DNA from: Micromonospora kangleipakensis
GTDB lineage: Bacteria > Actinomycetota > Actinomycetes > Mycobacteriales > Micromonosporaceae
Direction: 5' to 3'
Length of the DNA: 64,000 bases
Assembly: GCF_004217615.1 (NCBI RefSeq)
Contig: NZ_SHLD01000001.1
Coordinates: 2,294,001 to 2,358,000 of the forward strand
Within the stretch, counting starts at the first letter, position 1. Each line of letters opens with the position of its first letter. The position numbers and the translations under genes were made by a program. Shown here in pieces: positions 49,114 through 60,258 of the stretch. The notes under the pieces are model-generated. The model was not told the origin of the DNA, made no database searches, and saw only the letters and a list, made by a program, of their open reading frames with translations.

Positions 49114-51576
49114 GTGCACTTCCCCCCGGGCATGGTCGCCGTCGCGGTGCTGAGTGGGCTCGTCGCCGCCGTCGCCACCGCGCTGCTGACCGCGTCGGCC
49201 CGTCGCCGGGTCGGGCCGCACCGCCAGGCTCACCTGCTGCTCGCCGCCGCGGCCGGGATCGCGCTGCTCACCCTCCTCGTCGGGGTCACCGCCACGCTCG
49301 CCGACGGCGAGCACTGGGCCCATCAGCAGGGGCAGCGCACCGGCTTCGCGACCCTGGTCTCGGTCGGTACGGCGCTCTGCGGGCTCGCCCTCGGCGCCGC
49401 CCTGCTCCGGCTCCCCGGGACGGCCGCGGCCGGGCCCGCCACCGCCCGGCTGCTCCTCGACGGCCTGATCATGGCCAGCGCGCTCTGGTTCGTCGGCTGG
49501 GTGGTCTTCTCCGAACCGACCCGGCTGCTCGGCGCGGCCACCCCGATTGCCTGCGTGCCGATCGCGTTGGCCACGGTGACCGCCGCGCTCACCGCCGGGT
49601 TGACCATGATCATGGTCCTGCGGGCCGCCCCGCCCCGGCGCCGGCTCGCCCTGCTCGGCGCCGGTGTCACCGCGGTGACCTGCGGCGGGCTCGGCCTCGC
49701 CGCCGGGCTCTGCCAGGCCGGCCCGGGGATGGCGCTGGCCGGCGCGGCGGTGCAGGCGGCGGGGCTGCTGGCCGTCGTCCCGGCGGTGCACCGGGTCGAC
49801 CCGCCCGGTCAGGTGGACGTCGACCTGATCCGCCGGGACGGCGAGTACGCCTTCGTGCCGATGTTCGCCATGGCCGCCTCGGCGATGTTCCACCTCTTCC
49901 AGGGCGGCCGGTTCGACGCGTTCGGCATCGTCGCCGGCAGCGTCGAGGGCTTCGCGCTGGTGGCCCGGCAGTACCTCGCCCTCAACGACGTGCGGGGCTA
50001 CGCCGGCCGGCTGGCCGCGCGGGAGGCGCACTTCCGTGAGCTGGCGCACACCGACCCACTGACCGGCCTGGCCAACCGGCGCGGGCTGCTGCGGGCGCTG
50101 CACCGCTGCGTCGAGGCTGACGTGCCCTGCGTGCTGCTCGGCCTCGACCTGGACGGCTTCAAGAACGTCAACGACATGCGCGGCCACGACGTGGGCGACG
50201 TGGTGCTCGCCGAGGTGGGCCGCCGGCTGCGCGGCAACCTGCGCCCGGGCGACCTGGCGGCCCGGCTCGGCGGCGACGAGTTCGCGGTGCTGATGCACGG
50301 CTCGACCGACCCCGAGCGGGTCGCCGAGCGGCTGCTCGGGGTGCTGGGCCGCCCGTACGACCAGCCGGAGGGTCCGGTCTTCCTCTCGGTCAGCATCGGG
50401 GTGGCCGGGAACTGCGGCGAGCCCGACGTGGAGCTGCTGCTGCGCAACGCCGACCTGGCCCTGCGCTACGCCAAGCAGCGGGGCAAGAACCGGATCGAGC
50501 GGTACGACGCCGCGTACGACCAGCTGCTGCGCCGGCGCACCACGCTCGAGCACGAGATGCGCGGGGCGATCGAGCGCGACGAGCTGCGGCTGGCGTTCCA
50601 GCCGGTGGCGTCGCTGCCGTCGGTGCGTCCGGTCGGCGCCGAGGCGCTGCTCCGCTGGCACCACCCGGAGCTGGGCAACGTCCGCCCGGACGAGTTCATC
50701 CCGCTCGCCGAGGAGTGCGGGATGATCGCCAAGCTGGGCGCCTGGGTGCTGCACCAGGCCTGCTACCAGCTCTCCCGCTGGCTGGCGGACGGCCACGACG
50801 TCTGGGTCTCGGTGAACGTCTCCCCGCGCGAGCTGCACGCCCCGGAGTACGTCGTCCAGGTGGCCGACGCGCTGCGCGCGCACCACGTGCCGCCGCAGCG
50901 GCTGGTGCTGGAGGTCACCGAGCACGCCGTCGCCACCGACCTCGACGAGCTGATCCGGCGGCTGACCGCGCTGCGGCTCACCGGGGTCCGGATCGCGCTG
51001 GACGACTTCGGCGCCGGCTACTCCTCGCTGGGGCAGCTGCGCCGGCTGCCGATCGACATCCTCAAGATCGACCACAGTCTGGTCGCCGAGCACGAGCCGG
51101 TGCGTCCCGTCGGTCGGGACGGGCCGGCGTTCGCGCCGATGGTCGACATCGTCATGCGGCTCGGTCACCAGCTCGGGCTGGAGGTGATCGCCGAGGGCGT
51201 CACCAACCCGACCGAGCTGGCCGCGGTGGTCGCGGCGGGCTGCCGGTTCGGGCAGGGGGCGCTCTTCGGCTGGGGGGTGCCGGCCGAGCACCTGGAGGCG
51301 ATGCTGGAGGCGGCGACCTCGCCGGGCGCGCGCCCCGCGCCGCTGCCCCCCGGCCCACCCGCCGCCCCGCGCCGCCCCGCGCCGTCGCCGCTGCTGCCGC
51401 GACTGCGGTCGAACCCGCCCGCGGCGACGCCGCCGCTGCCCGCGCCGCGCGCTCCGCAGGAGGATTTTCCGCAGGTGGGAGGGGTCGCTGGTGCCACGTC
51501 CGGGTACGACACGCCCACGTCCGTGAACCAAAATGTGGGATCAGTTGACTCATCGCGTGAGATGCGTCAGGCTTAG
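49114..51576 (+). CDS. Membrane GGDEF-EAL cyclic-di-GMP protein 3
   Basis: An 820-residue protein with about eight N-terminal helices (to about residue 230), a short linker, an intact GGDEF domain and an intact EAL domain. GGDEF (ARLGGDEF, about residue 386) has RPGD five residues upstream, an RxxD inhibitory site; the EAL has EALLRW (about 509), [27 protein letters not shown] and EGVTN. Both enzyme halves may be active. The C-terminal 90 residues are Pro/Ala-rich. GTG 49114 or ATG 49132 may be the start. It ends five bases before the ilvB leader peptide, so the ilv promoter lies inside its 3' end. Confidence 0.92.
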   Translation: MHFPPGMVAVAVLSGLVAAVATALLTASARRRVGPHRQAHLLLAAAAGIALLTLLVGVTATLADGEHWAHQQGQRTGFATLVSVGTALCGLALGAALLRLPGTAAAGPATARLLLDGLIMASALWFVGWVVFSEPTRLLGAATPIACVPIALATVTAALTAGLTMIMVLRAAPPRRRLALLGAGVTAVTCGGLGLAAGLCQAGPGMALAGAAVQAAGLLAVVPAVHRVDPPGQVDVDLIRRDGEYAFVPMFAMAASAMFHLFQGGRFDAFGIVAGSVEGFALVARQYLALNDVRGYAGRLAAREAHFRELAHTDPLTGLANRRGLLRALHRCVEADVPCVLLGLDLDGFKNVNDMRGHDVGDVVLAEVGRRLRGNLRPGDLAARLGGDEFAVLMHGSTDPERVAERLLGVLGRPYDQPEGPVFLSVSIGVAGNCGEPDVELLLRNADLALRYAKQRGKNRIERYDAAYDQLLRRRTTLEHEMRGAIERDELRLAFQPVASLPSVRPVGAEALLRWHHPELGNVRPDEFIPLAEECGMIAKLGAWVLHQACYQLSRWLADGHDVWVSVNVSPRELHAPEYVVQVADALRAHHVPPQRLVLEVTEHAVATDLDELIRRLTALRLTGVRIALDDFGAGYSSLGQLRRLPIDILKIDHSLVAEHEPVRPVGRDGPAFAPMVDIVMRLGHQLGLEVIAEGVTNPTELAAVVAAGCRFGQGALFGWGVPAEHLEAMLEAATSPGARPAPLPPGPPAAPRRPAPSPLLPRLRSNPPAATPPLPAPRAPQEDFPQVGGVAGATSGYDTPTSVNQNVGSVDSSREMRQA
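51545..51573 (+). promoter_or_regulatory. Candidate promoter of the ilvB leader
   Basis: TTGACT at 51545-51550 is 17 bases from CAGGCT at 51568-51573, which puts transcription start near 51580, at the leader ATG itself. The leader would then be leaderless, as seen for several actinobacterial attenuators. The -10 match is weak. Confidence 0.42.
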
Positions 51577-51580
51577 CCGC

Positions 51581-51616
51581 ATGTCGTCGAACCGGTCGCT
51601 GCGAGTACTTACCTGA
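51581..51616 (+). CDS. ilvB attenuator leader peptide
   Basis: An 11-residue ORF: MSSNRSLRVLT, with Leu-Arg-Val-Leu near the end. Branched-chain codons in a short ORF ahead of a terminator are the hallmark of ribosome-mediated attenuation of ilv genes in actinobacteria. It starts at or next to the inferred transcription start and ends at the base of the first hairpin. No protein function is expected. Confidence 0.6.
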   Translation: MSSNRSLRVLT

Positions 51617-51644
51617 GCGCACTCTCCCTCATCGAGAGTGCGCT
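51616..51644 (+). promoter_or_regulatory. First leader hairpin of ilvB
   Basis: AGCGCACTCTC pairs perfectly over 11 bp with GAGAGTGCGCT around a 7-base loop. It begins at the last base of the leader peptide stop codon, so a ribosome finishing the peptide would cover its left arm. Confidence 0.6.
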
Positions 51645-51675
51645 GGCCCCGTGCATCTGCACGTGGGCCGTTTTT
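51645..51675 (+). terminator. Leader terminator (attenuator) of ilvB
   Basis: GGCCCCGTGC pairs with GCACGTGGGCC with one bulged base around ATCT, and the run GTTTTTATT follows. This is the best intrinsic terminator with a T-run in the window, placed about 90 bases before the ilvB start. Confidence 0.75.
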
Positions 51676-51764
51676 ATTGCCGTCGGACCCCATCGGGGCG
51701 GGCACCGCCCGCGTTGCACTGTGTGAAAGAGCCTCACCCACTCCAGCCGAAGGCCTGAACCGCC

Positions 51765-53651
51765 ATGACGAGACCCACGCCAGAGACCCTCGCCCACTCC
51801 GTCCGGCGAGCCCGCCCGGCCTCCGAGCCGGCGAGCGACGCCGACCACGCCCCCACCCCCCGCAACGGGGCCGCACCGGCCGCCCCGGCGGTACGGCAGG
51901 CCGCTCCGGCGCAGGTCTCCGGCGCCGGATCGCTGGTGCGCTCGCTCGAGGCGCTCGGCGTCGACGTCGTCTTCGGCATCCCGGGCGGTGCGATCCTGCC
52001 GGCGTACGACCCGCTCTACGACTCCACCGTCCGGCACATCCTGGTCCGGCACGAGCAGGGCGCCGGCCACGCCGCCACCGGCTACGCGCAGGCGACCGGG
52101 AAGGTCGGCGTCTGCATCGCCACCTCCGGCCCGGGCGCGACCAACCTGGTCACCCCGATCGCCGACGCGTACATGGACTCGGTGCCGATGGTGGCGATCA
52201 CCGGCCAGGTCGCGCGTCCCTCGATCGGCACGGACGCCTTCCAGGAGGCGGACATCCAGGGCATCACCCTGCCGATCACCAAGCACAACTTCCTGGTGCA
52301 GACCCCCGAGGAGATCCCGCAGGTCCTGGCCGAGGCGTTCCACCTGGCCTCGACCGGCCGGCCCGGCCCGGTGCTGGTGGACATCCCCAAGGACGTCCTC
52401 CAGGCGCCGACCACCTTCGCCTGGCCGCCCACCCTGGACCTGCCCGGCTACCGGCCGACCCTGCACCCGCACGGCAAGCAGATCCGGGAGGCGGCCCGGC
52501 TGATGACCGGCGCCCGCCGCCCCGTGCTCTACGTCGGGGGCGGCGTGCTCAAGGCCGGGGCCACCGACGGGCTGCGCCGGCTGGCGGAGCTGACCGGCAT
52601 CCCGGTGGTCACCACGCTGATGGCGCTCGGCGCGTTCCCCGACTCGCACCGGCAGCACCTCGGCATGCCGGGCATGCACGGCACCGTCGCCGCGGTCTAC
52701 GGCCTGCAGAAGGCCGACCTGATCGTGGCGCTCGGCGCCCGCTTCGACGACCGGGTCACCGGCAAGCTGGACTCGTTCGCGCCGGACGCGACCGTGGTGC
52801 ACGCCGACATCGACCCGGCCGAGATCGGTAAGAACCGGCACGCGGACGTGCCGATCGTCGGCGATGCCCGGCACGTGATCGACGAGCTGATCGCCGCGGT
52901 CACCAGCGAGCAGGCGGCCCGGCCGGCCACCGACCTCGGCGACTGGTGGACCCAGCTCGACGACCTGCGCAACCGCTACCCGCTCGGCTACGAGGAGCCG
53001 GCCGACGGCACGCTCTCCCCGCAGTACGTCATCAAGCGGCTGGGCGAGATCGCCGGCCCGGACACGATCTTCGTGGCGGGCGTCGGGCAGCACCAGATGT
53101 GGGCCAGCCAGTTCATCTCGTACGAGAAGCCGTACACCTGGCTCAACTCGGGGGGCCTCGGCACCATGGGGTATGCGGTGCCGGCGGCGATGGGCGCCAA
53201 GGTCGGCAAGCCGGACACGGTGGTCTGGGCGGTGGACGGTGACGGCTGCTTCCAGATGACCAACCAGGAGCTGGCCACCTGCGCGCTGGAGGGCATCCCG
53301 GTCAAGATCGCCGTGATCAACAACGGCAACCTGGGCATGGTCCGGCAGTGGCAGACCCTCTTCTACGGCGAGCGCTACTCCAACACCGAGCTGGGCACCC
53401 ACAAGCACCGCATCCCGGATTTCGTGAAGCTCGCCGAGGCGCTCGGCTGCGTCGGGCTGCGCTGCGAGAACGCCGCCGACGTGGACAAGACCATCGAGGC
53501 GGCCATGGCGATCAACGACGCCCCCGTGGTGATCGACTTCGTGGTCGGCAAGGACGCCATGGTCTGGCCGATGGTCGCCGCTGGCACCGGCAACGACGAG
53601 ATCATGTTCGCCCGGGGCGTCCGCCCCGCCTTCGACGAGGACGAACTCTGA
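51765..53651 (+). CDS. ilvB: Acetolactate synthase large subunit
   Basis: A 628-residue catalytic subunit of acetohydroxyacid synthase, which condenses pyruvate with pyruvate or 2-oxobutyrate. Key sequence: [20 protein letters not shown], the cofactor-activating Glu in [32 protein letters not shown], and the ThDP motif [15 protein letters not shown] ending in [13 protein letters not shown]. The N-terminal 45 residues are an Ala/Pro-rich extension absent from many homologues. ilvN starts inside its stop codon (TGATG). Confidence 0.97.
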   Translation: MTRPTPETLAHSVRRARPASEPASDADHAPTPRNGAAPAAPAVRQAAPAQVSGAGSLVRSLEALGVDVVFGIPGGAILPAYDPLYDSTVRHILVRHEQGAGHAATGYAQATGKVGVCIATSGPGATNLVTPIADAYMDSVPMVAITGQVARPSIGTDAFQEADIQGITLPITKHNFLVQTPEEIPQVLAEAFHLASTGRPGPVLVDIPKDVLQAPTTFAWPPTLDLPGYRPTLHPHGKQIREAARLMTGARRPVLYVGGGVLKAGATDGLRRLAELTGIPVVTTLMALGAFPDSHRQHLGMPGMHGTVAAVYGLQKADLIVALGARFDDRVTGKLDSFAPDATVVHADIDPAEIGKNRHADVPIVGDARHVIDELIAAVTSEQAARPATDLGDWWTQLDDLRNRYPLGYEEPADGTLSPQYVIKRLGEIAGPDTIFVAGVGQHQMWASQFISYEKPYTWLNSGGLGTMGYAVPAAMGAKVGKPDTVVWAVDGDGCFQMTNQELATCALEGIPVKIAVINNGNLGMVRQWQTLFYGERYSNTELGTHKHRIPDFVKLAEALGCVGLRCENAADVDKTIEAAMAINDAPVVIDFVVGKDAMVWPMVAAGTGNDEIMFARGVRPAFDEDEL

Positions 53652-54166
53652 TGACGATGCACACCCTCTCCGTGCTGGTGGAGAACAAGCCGGGTGTCCT
53701 GGCCCGGGTCTCCGGCCTGTTCTCCCGGCGCGGCTTCAACATCGACAGCCTCGCGGTGGGCGAGACCGAAAACCCGGACGTCTCCCGGATCACCATCGTG
53801 GTCAACGCCGAGTCGTCCCCGCTGGAGCAGGTCACCAAGCAGCTCAACAAGCTGGTGAACGTACTCAAGATCGTCGAGCTGGACCCGCAGGTCTCGGTCG
53901 CCCGGGAGCTGCTGCTGGTCAAGGTCCGCGCGGACCGCAACGGCCGGGCGCAGGTGCTGGAGACGGTCAACCTGTTCCGCGCCCGGGTGGTCGACGTCGC
54001 GCCGGACACGCTGACCATCGAGGCCACCGGCACCCCCGACAAGCTCGACGCGCTGCTGCGCGACCTCGAACCGTTCGGCATCAAGGAGATGGTCCAGTCC
54101 GGCACGGTGGCGATCGGGCGCGGCTCGCGCTCCATCACCGCCGGGCCCGCGCTGCGCGCCGCCTGA
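53651..54166 (+). CDS. ilvN: Acetolactate synthase small regulatory subunit
   Basis: A 171-residue regulatory subunit with an N-terminal ACT domain (about 4-80; HTLSVLVENKPGVLARVSGL, then FNIDSLAVG) that binds valine for feedback inhibition, and a C-terminal domain (about 85-171; GTPDKLDALLRDLEPFGIKE). It is fused by a one-base overlap to ilvB and followed 55 bp later by ilvC. Confidence 0.97.
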   Translation: MTMHTLSVLVENKPGVLARVSGLFSRRGFNIDSLAVGETENPDVSRITIVVNAESSPLEQVTKQLNKLVNVLKIVELDPQVSVARELLLVKVRADRNGRAQVLETVNLFRARVVDVAPDTLTIEATGTPDKLDALLRDLEPFGIKEMVQSGTVAIGRGSRSITAGPALRAA

Positions 54167-55234
<1,068 letters not shown>

Positions 55235-55241
55235 CCCGCAC

Positions 55242-55283
55242 GGTGGCGGGTCCGGCGCTCTCCCCGGCGCCGGGCCCGCCACC
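55242..55283 (+). terminator. Terminator of ilvBNC
   Basis: A 17-bp stem with one G-T pair (GGTGGCGGGTCCGGCGC against its complement) around a short C-rich loop, seven bases past the ilvC stop. Confidence 0.75.
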
Positions 55284-55491
55284 GCCTGCGTTCCGCCCCT
55301 GTTCAGCCCCGGGACATGTCGGGTTTGTGAGGGCACTCACCCCGCCGTCCCGGTCACGCCGGCCGGCCCGCGCCCTACGATCCCAGGTAGGTGCGTAGCC
55401 GGCACCTGACGGCCATGGCACGGCTCACCGCAGGGCGCAGCGCGGCGCCCCCCGCCGCAGCCGACCGCTCTGACGACATCTACGAGGACCA

Positions 55492-57090
55492 ATGAATCCT
55501 GTCGTACTGATCGCCGAAGAACTCGCTCCCGCCGCCATCGAGGTGCTCGCGCACGACTTCGACGTCCGCCACGTCGACGGCACCGACCGCCCGGCCCTGC
55601 TCTCCGCGCTCGCCGAGGCCGACGCGGTGATCGTGCGCAGCGCGACCCAGATCGACGCCGAGGCGATCGCCGCCGCGCCGCGCCTGAAGGTGGTCGCCCG
55701 GGCCGGCGTCGGCCTGGACAACGTCGAGGTGCCGGCCGCCACCGCGCGGGGCGTCATGGTCGTCAACGCCCCCACCTCCAACATCGTCTCCGCCGCCGAG
55801 CAGGCCGTCGCGCTGCTGCTCGCCGTCGCGCGGAACACCGCCGCGGCCAGCGCCGCGCTGAAGGCGGGGGAGTGGAAGCGGTCCAAGTACACCGGCGTCG
55901 AGCTGCAGGGCAAGACCGTCGGCGTGGTCGGCCTCGGCCGCATCGGCGTGCTCTTCGCGCAGCGGATTGCCGCGTTCGGCACCCGGCTGATCGCGTACGA
56001 CCCCTACATCCAGCCGGCCCGCGCCGCGCAGCTCGGGGTCCGCCTGGTCGGGCTGGAGGAGCTGCTGCGGGAGGCCGACTTCATCTCCATCCACCTGCCC
56101 AAGACCCCGGAGACCGTGGGCCTGATCGGCGAGAAGGAGCTGGCGATCGTCAAGCCGGGCGTCCGGATCGTCAACGCCGCCCGCGGCGGCCTGGTCGACG
56201 AGCAGGCCCTGGCCGACGCGATCGCCGAGGGCCGGGTCGCCGGCGCCGGCGTCGACGTGTACGCCAAGGAGCCCTGCACCTCCTCGCCGCTGTTCGCCTT
56301 CGACAACGTGGTGGCCACCCCGCACCTGGGCGCCTCCACCCACGAGGCGCAGGACAAGGCCGGCCTGGCCGTGGCCAAGAGCGTCAAGCTGGCGCTCCAG
56401 GGCGAGTTCGTGCCGGACGCGGTGAACGTGCAGGCCGGCGGCGTGGTCGCCGAGGACGTCCGCCCGCTGCTGCCGCTGGCCGAGAAGCTCGGCCGGGCCT
56501 TCACCGCGGTGGCCGGCGGGGTGGCCGCCAGCGTCACCGTCGAGGTCCGCGGCGAGATCGTCAACCACGACGTCTCGGTGCTCAAGCTCGCCGCCACCAA
56601 GGGCCTGTTCAGCTCGGTGGTGGAGGAGCAGGTCACCTACGTCAACGCGCCGCACCTGGCGGCGGAGCGGGGCGTCGAGGTGACCCTGACGACCCAGCCC
56701 GAGACGGTCGACCACGCCAACCTGGTGACCGTCCGCGGCGCGCTGCCGGACGGCCGTACGGTCAGCGTCTCCGGCACGGTGACCCAGACCGGCACCCGGG
56801 ACGTCATCAAGCTGACCGAGGTGGACGGTTTCGACGTGGAGATCGGCGCGGAGGGCATCCTCGTCTTCCTGCGCTACGTCGACCGGCCGGGCGTGGTCGG
56901 CACCGTCGGCACCCTGCTCGGCGAGGCCGGCGTCAACATCGCCGCGATGCAGGTGGCCCGCCGGGAGGCCGGCGGCGAGACGCTGATGACGCTCACCGTC
57001 GACCAGGCGCTCGGCGCGGACCTGCTCAGCTCGGCGGCCGACTCGATCGGCGCGGTCGCGGCCAGCGCGGCCGACCTGCGCGACGAGTAG
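55492..57090 (+). CDS. serA: D-3-phosphoglycerate dehydrogenase
   Basis: A 532-residue enzyme, the long type I form typical of actinobacteria, making 3-phosphohydroxypyruvate for serine. NAD-binding GVVGLGRIGVLFAQRI, active-site ARGGLVDEQAL and HLGASTHEAQDKA are intact. An additional substrate/regulatory domain (about 315-450) is followed by a C-terminal ACT domain (DRPGVVGTVGTLLGEAGVNI) that binds serine. It has its own start region and terminator, so it need not be cotranscribed with ilvC. Confidence 0.96.
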   Translation: MNPVVLIAEELAPAAIEVLAHDFDVRHVDGTDRPALLSALAEADAVIVRSATQIDAEAIAAAPRLKVVARAGVGLDNVEVPAATARGVMVVNAPTSNIVSAAEQAVALLLAVARNTAAASAALKAGEWKRSKYTGVELQGKTVGVVGLGRIGVLFAQRIAAFGTRLIAYDPYIQPARAAQLGVRLVGLEELLREADFISIHLPKTPETVGLIGEKELAIVKPGVRIVNAARGGLVDEQALADAIAEGRVAGAGVDVYAKEPCTSSPLFAFDNVVATPHLGASTHEAQDKAGLAVAKSVKLALQGEFVPDAVNVQAGGVVAEDVRPLLPLAEKLGRAFTAVAGGVAASVTVEVRGEIVNHDVSVLKLAATKGLFSSVVEEQVTYVNAPHLAAERGVEVTLTTQPETVDHANLVTVRGALPDGRTVSVSGTVTQTGTRDVIKLTEVDGFDVEIGAEGILVFLRYVDRPGVVGTVGTLLGEAGVNIAAMQVARREAGGETLMTLTVDQALGADLLSSAADSIGAVAASAADLRDE

Positions 57091-57108
57091 TCCGCGCGCG
57101 ACACCTCG

Positions 57109-57135
57109 GGGGCCCGGCCGACACGGCCGGGCCCC
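57109..57135. terminator. Terminator between serA and the convergent small gene
   Basis: GGGGCCCGGCCG pairs perfectly with CGGCCGGGCCCC around a 3-base loop, 18 bases after the serA stop, and may serve both strands. Confidence 0.75.
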
Positions 57136-57156
57136 TCGTCGTACCGCGACCAGGGG

Positions 57157-57513
57157 TCAGGGGATGACGCGGGCCGGCGGTGGGTAGACCGAGCCGTCCT
57201 GGGCGTCGAAGAGCATCAGGCCGTGCTCACCGGCCAGCCGCTCGATGTCGAGCAGAACCTGGTCCTCGCAGGTCGGGAAGAGGTTCAGCTCCACGTGGTC
57301 GGCGGCCGCGTGCAGCGGGGTGACCTCCCACGGGCTGCCCGGACCGGCCTGACGGTCGGGATAGGCGGCGGTGATCGCCCGGTAGAAGCCGACCACCCTG
57401 GGATCGGGGTGACGGTCGCCGTGCCGCCCCTCGCGGCACCGCTGCACCGCTGCCCGCACCTCGGCGGGCGTGGCCCCTTCCGGCAGGGCCCACACGCTCA
57501 GATCGAAACTCAC
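57157..57513 (-). CDS. Conserved hypothetical protein
   Basis: A 118-residue protein beginning [20 protein letters not shown], a start shared by many short actinobacterial proteins of unknown role. An acidic middle and [20 protein letters not shown] near the C-terminus suggest a helical packing unit. No catalytic motif is visible. GTG 57513 is selected by that conserved start; the longer upstream frame lacks recognisable coding sequence. Convergent with serA. Confidence 0.65.
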   Translation of the reverse strand: MSFDLSVWALPEGATPAEVRAAVQRCREGRHGDRHPDPRVVGFYRAITAAYPDRQAGPGSPWEVTPLHAAADHVELNLFPTCEDQVLLDIERLAGEHGLMLFDAQDGSVYPPPARVIP

Positions 57514-57910
57514 GGCGGACAGCGTGCCATCCCGGGTCCGCGCCGTCACCCCTGCCCCGCCGCAGGCCAGTGGCGGACTGGTCGATTCGGGGATCGCGAC
57601 GGTCCGCTGTGGAGACTCTTGCGTCGAGTTGCGTCGATTCGCTAGCGTACCGGTGCGGTCGCTGGCGGAGTCGTGGCGTCGGCCCGTCTTCGGGTGGCGT
57701 GGTCGGACGTCCGGCCCACCGGTCCGCACCCCTCGATTGCGCGAGCCACGCGCACTCGTCGCTGACCGGCCCCCACGGTCGTTGCCGAGACCGTGGGGGC
57801 CGATCGCGGAACAGCGCGCGACCCCGCGCCCAGCCACCCGCCACCTCCACACCGCGCGCGGCCGTGCTGCGACAACGGCCGATCGGGGCGGGGAGCGCGG
57901 CGCGGACCGG
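57514..57910. other. Gene-free spacer with a hairpin
   Basis: A 397-bp gap between two leftward genes, the promoter region of the 57157-57513 gene. It contains the 13-bp-stem hairpin 57768-57801 and a small direct repeat TTGCGTCGAG/TTGCGTCGAT near 57620. Long frames crossing it on both strands are GC-skew artefacts. Confidence 0.45.
57768..57801 (-). terminator. Hairpin downstream of the ApbE gene
   Basis: GGCCCCCACGGTC pairs perfectly over 13 bp with GACCGTGGGGGCC around an 8-base loop. It is 110 bases after the ApbE stop, further than usual for a terminator. Confidence 0.5.
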
Positions 57911-58786
57911 TCAGCGGCGGCGGTGGGCGAAGAGCGCCCGGTAGTCCGAGCCGGTGCGGAACCAGGCCAGCCCGGCCGGGCCGGCGGCGTAGAGCGCGGT
58001 GGCGTAGGCGTCGGCCACAGCGAGGTCCGGGCCGACGACGGTGGCGGCGACCAGCTGGTCGGCGGGCTCCCCGGTGTGCGGATCCACCACGTGGCCCCGG
58101 CGACCGGTGACCCCGGAGGTGCCCACCGCCCCGGCGGTCATCTCCAGCACCAGCGGGGCGCGGCGGGCGTCGGTCGGATGGTGCACCGCCACGCGCCACG
58201 GGCCGCCGTGCGCGGCGTGGCCGCGTACCACCAGGTCGGCGCCGCTGAGCACGGCGTAGTCGTGGATGCCGGCGGCGCGCAGCCGGGCCGCGGCCCGCTC
58301 CACGGCCCAGCCGCCGAGCAGGCCGCCCGGGTCGAAGCCGCCCGGCACCGCCCAGGCGTCGAACCAGCCGTCGGTGGCCGCGCGCATCGCGGCGCAGCGG
58401 CCCACCAGGTCGGCCAGCGGGGGGTACGACTCGGGGGTGATCTCGCCGCGCCGCAGCTTCGAGACCAGGCTGTCCGGCCGGGTCGGCCCGTAGGTGAGGT
58501 CGATGGCGCGCAGCTCGGCCACGGCGTCCCGGAGCGCCTCCCCGACGAGCCGGCGGCCGAGCCATTCGGGCGCGTTGAGCAGCAGCGAGTACTCGGCGGT
58601 GGAGGTGCGGACGGTGTGCTGGGCGGTGATCCGGTCGCCGGCCGTCCCGGCGGACCGGTCCAGCCGGTGACTGCGGGTGCCGAGCCGCAGGTCGGGGCGG
58701 CGGCTGCCGAACGCGCCCTGGTCGATCCACCGGGTCCGGGCCTGCTCGTCGACCCATCGGCCCCGTGGCTGCTCGTCGATCCGCAT
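57911..58786 (-). CDS. FAD:protein FMN transferase (ApbE family)
   Basis: A 291-residue ApbE-family enzyme that attaches FMN to a target Thr/Ser, using Mg. The C-terminal motif [13 protein letters not shown] matches the Mg-binding DAxxxATAL region, preceded by [20 protein letters not shown]. The central [17 protein letters not shown] is the FAD-binding stretch. It lacks a lipobox or TM segment, so it may act in the cytoplasm, unlike exported ApbE proteins. The flavinylated partner is not in the window. ATG 58786 preferred over GTG 58789. Confidence 0.85.
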   Translation of the reverse strand: MRIDEQPRGRWVDEQARTRWIDQGAFGSRRPDLRLGTRSHRLDRSAGTAGDRITAQHTVRTSTAEYSLLLNAPEWLGRRLVGEALRDAVAELRAIDLTYGPTRPDSLVSKLRRGEITPESYPPLADLVGRCAAMRAATDGWFDAWAVPGGFDPGGLLGGWAVERAAARLRAAGIHDYAVLSGADLVVRGHAAHGGPWRVAVHHPTDARRAPLVLEMTAGAVGTSGVTGRRGHVVDPHTGEPADQLVAATVVGPDLAVADAYATALYAAGPAGLAWFRTGSDYRALFAHRRR

Positions 58787-59008
58787 CACACCTGCTCCCT
58801 CGCTGACGACGCCGCAGCGCCGCGGCGAAGCCGGTCACGGGCCCCCGTGACCCGTTCCCCACCGACCCTAGGCAGTGGAGTTGACCGCACCATGAATGCC
58901 ACCTGGGAGCCTGCTGAGCATTCGAATTTCCCGCATGCTGGAAGACGCGTACCGGGAGACGGGACGTCGACGTACGGTTCACGGGAACGACGAGGTGAGG
59001 AGCGACAG

Positions 59009-60040
59009 GTGGCACGGATCGCGGTGGTGGCCGGCGACGGGATCGGACCCGAGGTGGTCGCGCAGGCCCGCAAGGTCATCGACGCCGTGCTTCCCGGAGT
59101 CCAGGCCACCGAGTACGATCTCGGCGCCGCACGCTACCACCGCACCGGCGAGGTGCTGCCCGACTCCGTGCTGGCCGAGCTGGCCGGGCACGACGCCATT
59201 CTGCTGGGCGCGGTCGGCGACCCGACCGTCCCGCCGGGGGTGCTGGAGCGGGGTCTGCTGCTCAAGCTCCGGTTCGCCTTCGACCAGTACGTGAACCTCC
59301 GCCCGTCCCGGCTCTGGCCGGGGGTCTCCGGGCCGCTGGCCACCGTGAAGCCCGGCGAGGTCGACCTGGTGGTCGTCCGCGAGGGCACCGAGGGCCTGTA
59401 CGCCGGCGCCGGCGGCTCGCTGCACCGGGACACCCCGGCCGAGGTCGCCACCGAGGAGAGCCTGAACACCCGGCACGGCGTCGAGCGGGTGATCCGGGAC
59501 GCCTTCGCCCGGGCCCGCCGCCGCGAGCGGCGCAAGGTCACCCTGGTGCACAAGACCAACGTGCTCACCCACGCCGGTTCGCTCTGGGCCCGCGCCTTCG
59601 CGGCGGTCGCTGCCGAGCACCCCGACGTCACCACCGAGTACCAGCACGTCGACGCGGCCGCGATGTTCCTGGTCACCCAGCCCCAGCGGTACGACGTGGT
59701 GGTCACCGACAACCTCTTCGGCGACATCCTCACCGACATCGCCGCCGCGGTCACCGGCGGCATCGGCCTGGCCGCCAGCGGCTGCATCAACCCCGCCGGG
59801 ACGTACCCGTCGATGTTCGAGCCGGTGCATGGCTCGGCCCCGGACATCGCCGGCAAGGGCGTCGCCGACCCGGTGGCCGCGGTGCTCTCCGCCGCGCTCC
59901 TGCTCGACCAGCTCGGCCACGCCGACGCCGCGGCGCGGGTCACCGCCGCGGTCGGCACCGAGCTGGCCGGCCGGACCCCGGGCGTGCCGCTGCGCACCGC
60001 CGAGGTCGGTGACCGGCTCGCCGGGTACGCCGTAGCCTGA
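59009..60040 (+). CDS. leuB: 3-isopropylmalate dehydrogenase
   Basis: A 343-residue enzyme of leucine synthesis, oxidatively decarboxylating 3-isopropylmalate with [18 protein letters not shown] at the start, [16 protein letters not shown] with the substrate-binding Arg, VHKTNVL (catalytic Lys) and [20 protein letters not shown] with metal-binding Asp residues are typical of LeuB. Start GTG 59009 follows GAGGAG. It stands alone, away from leuA and leuCD, and precedes ilvE by 218 bp. A tartrate/isocitrate dehydrogenase-like activity is possible but less likely. Confidence 0.93.
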   Translation: MARIAVVAGDGIGPEVVAQARKVIDAVLPGVQATEYDLGAARYHRTGEVLPDSVLAELAGHDAILLGAVGDPTVPPGVLERGLLLKLRFAFDQYVNLRPSRLWPGVSGPLATVKPGEVDLVVVREGTEGLYAGAGGSLHRDTPAEVATEESLNTRHGVERVIRDAFARARRRERRKVTLVHKTNVLTHAGSLWARAFAAVAAEHPDVTTEYQHVDAAAMFLVTQPQRYDVVVTDNLFGDILTDIAAAVTGGIGLAASGCINPAGTYPSMFEPVHGSAPDIAGKGVADPVAAVLSAALLLDQLGHADAAARVTAAVGTELAGRTPGVPLRTAEVGDRLAGYAVA

Positions 60041-60258
60041 TCCGGGCCGTCCGCCGGCCCGGATCCGGGCCGCCAGACCCGCTCCGGGCCCACCTCGCGA
60101 CGTCCTCCGTGACGGCGCGACCGCGATCGTGCCCGCCATTCGGCGCGCTCGATCTGCCGGGGCGGAGCTATCCGCTGAACGACCGTTCGGGGTAAGTTTC
60201 TGGCACCAGATCCGGCGTGCGGTCCCGCATGTCGTCAACCCGCAGGGAGGTCAGCGCG

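Noticed and set aside
48994..51531. An 845-codon minus-strand frame opposite the GGDEF-EAL gene
   Set aside because: It is antisense to a gene with clear domains and has the repetitive Arg/Gly/His composition of GC-rich shadow frames.
58787..59008. Possible leuB leader peptide from the ATG near 58891
   Set aside because: The frame has no run of Leu codons and no terminator hairpin with a T-run before leuB.
57470..60040. An 856-codon open frame on the plus strand
   Set aside because: Only its 3' part (from 59009) is leuB. The 5' part is the antisense of the ApbE gene and spacer, with low-complexity Arg/Gly/Pro composition.
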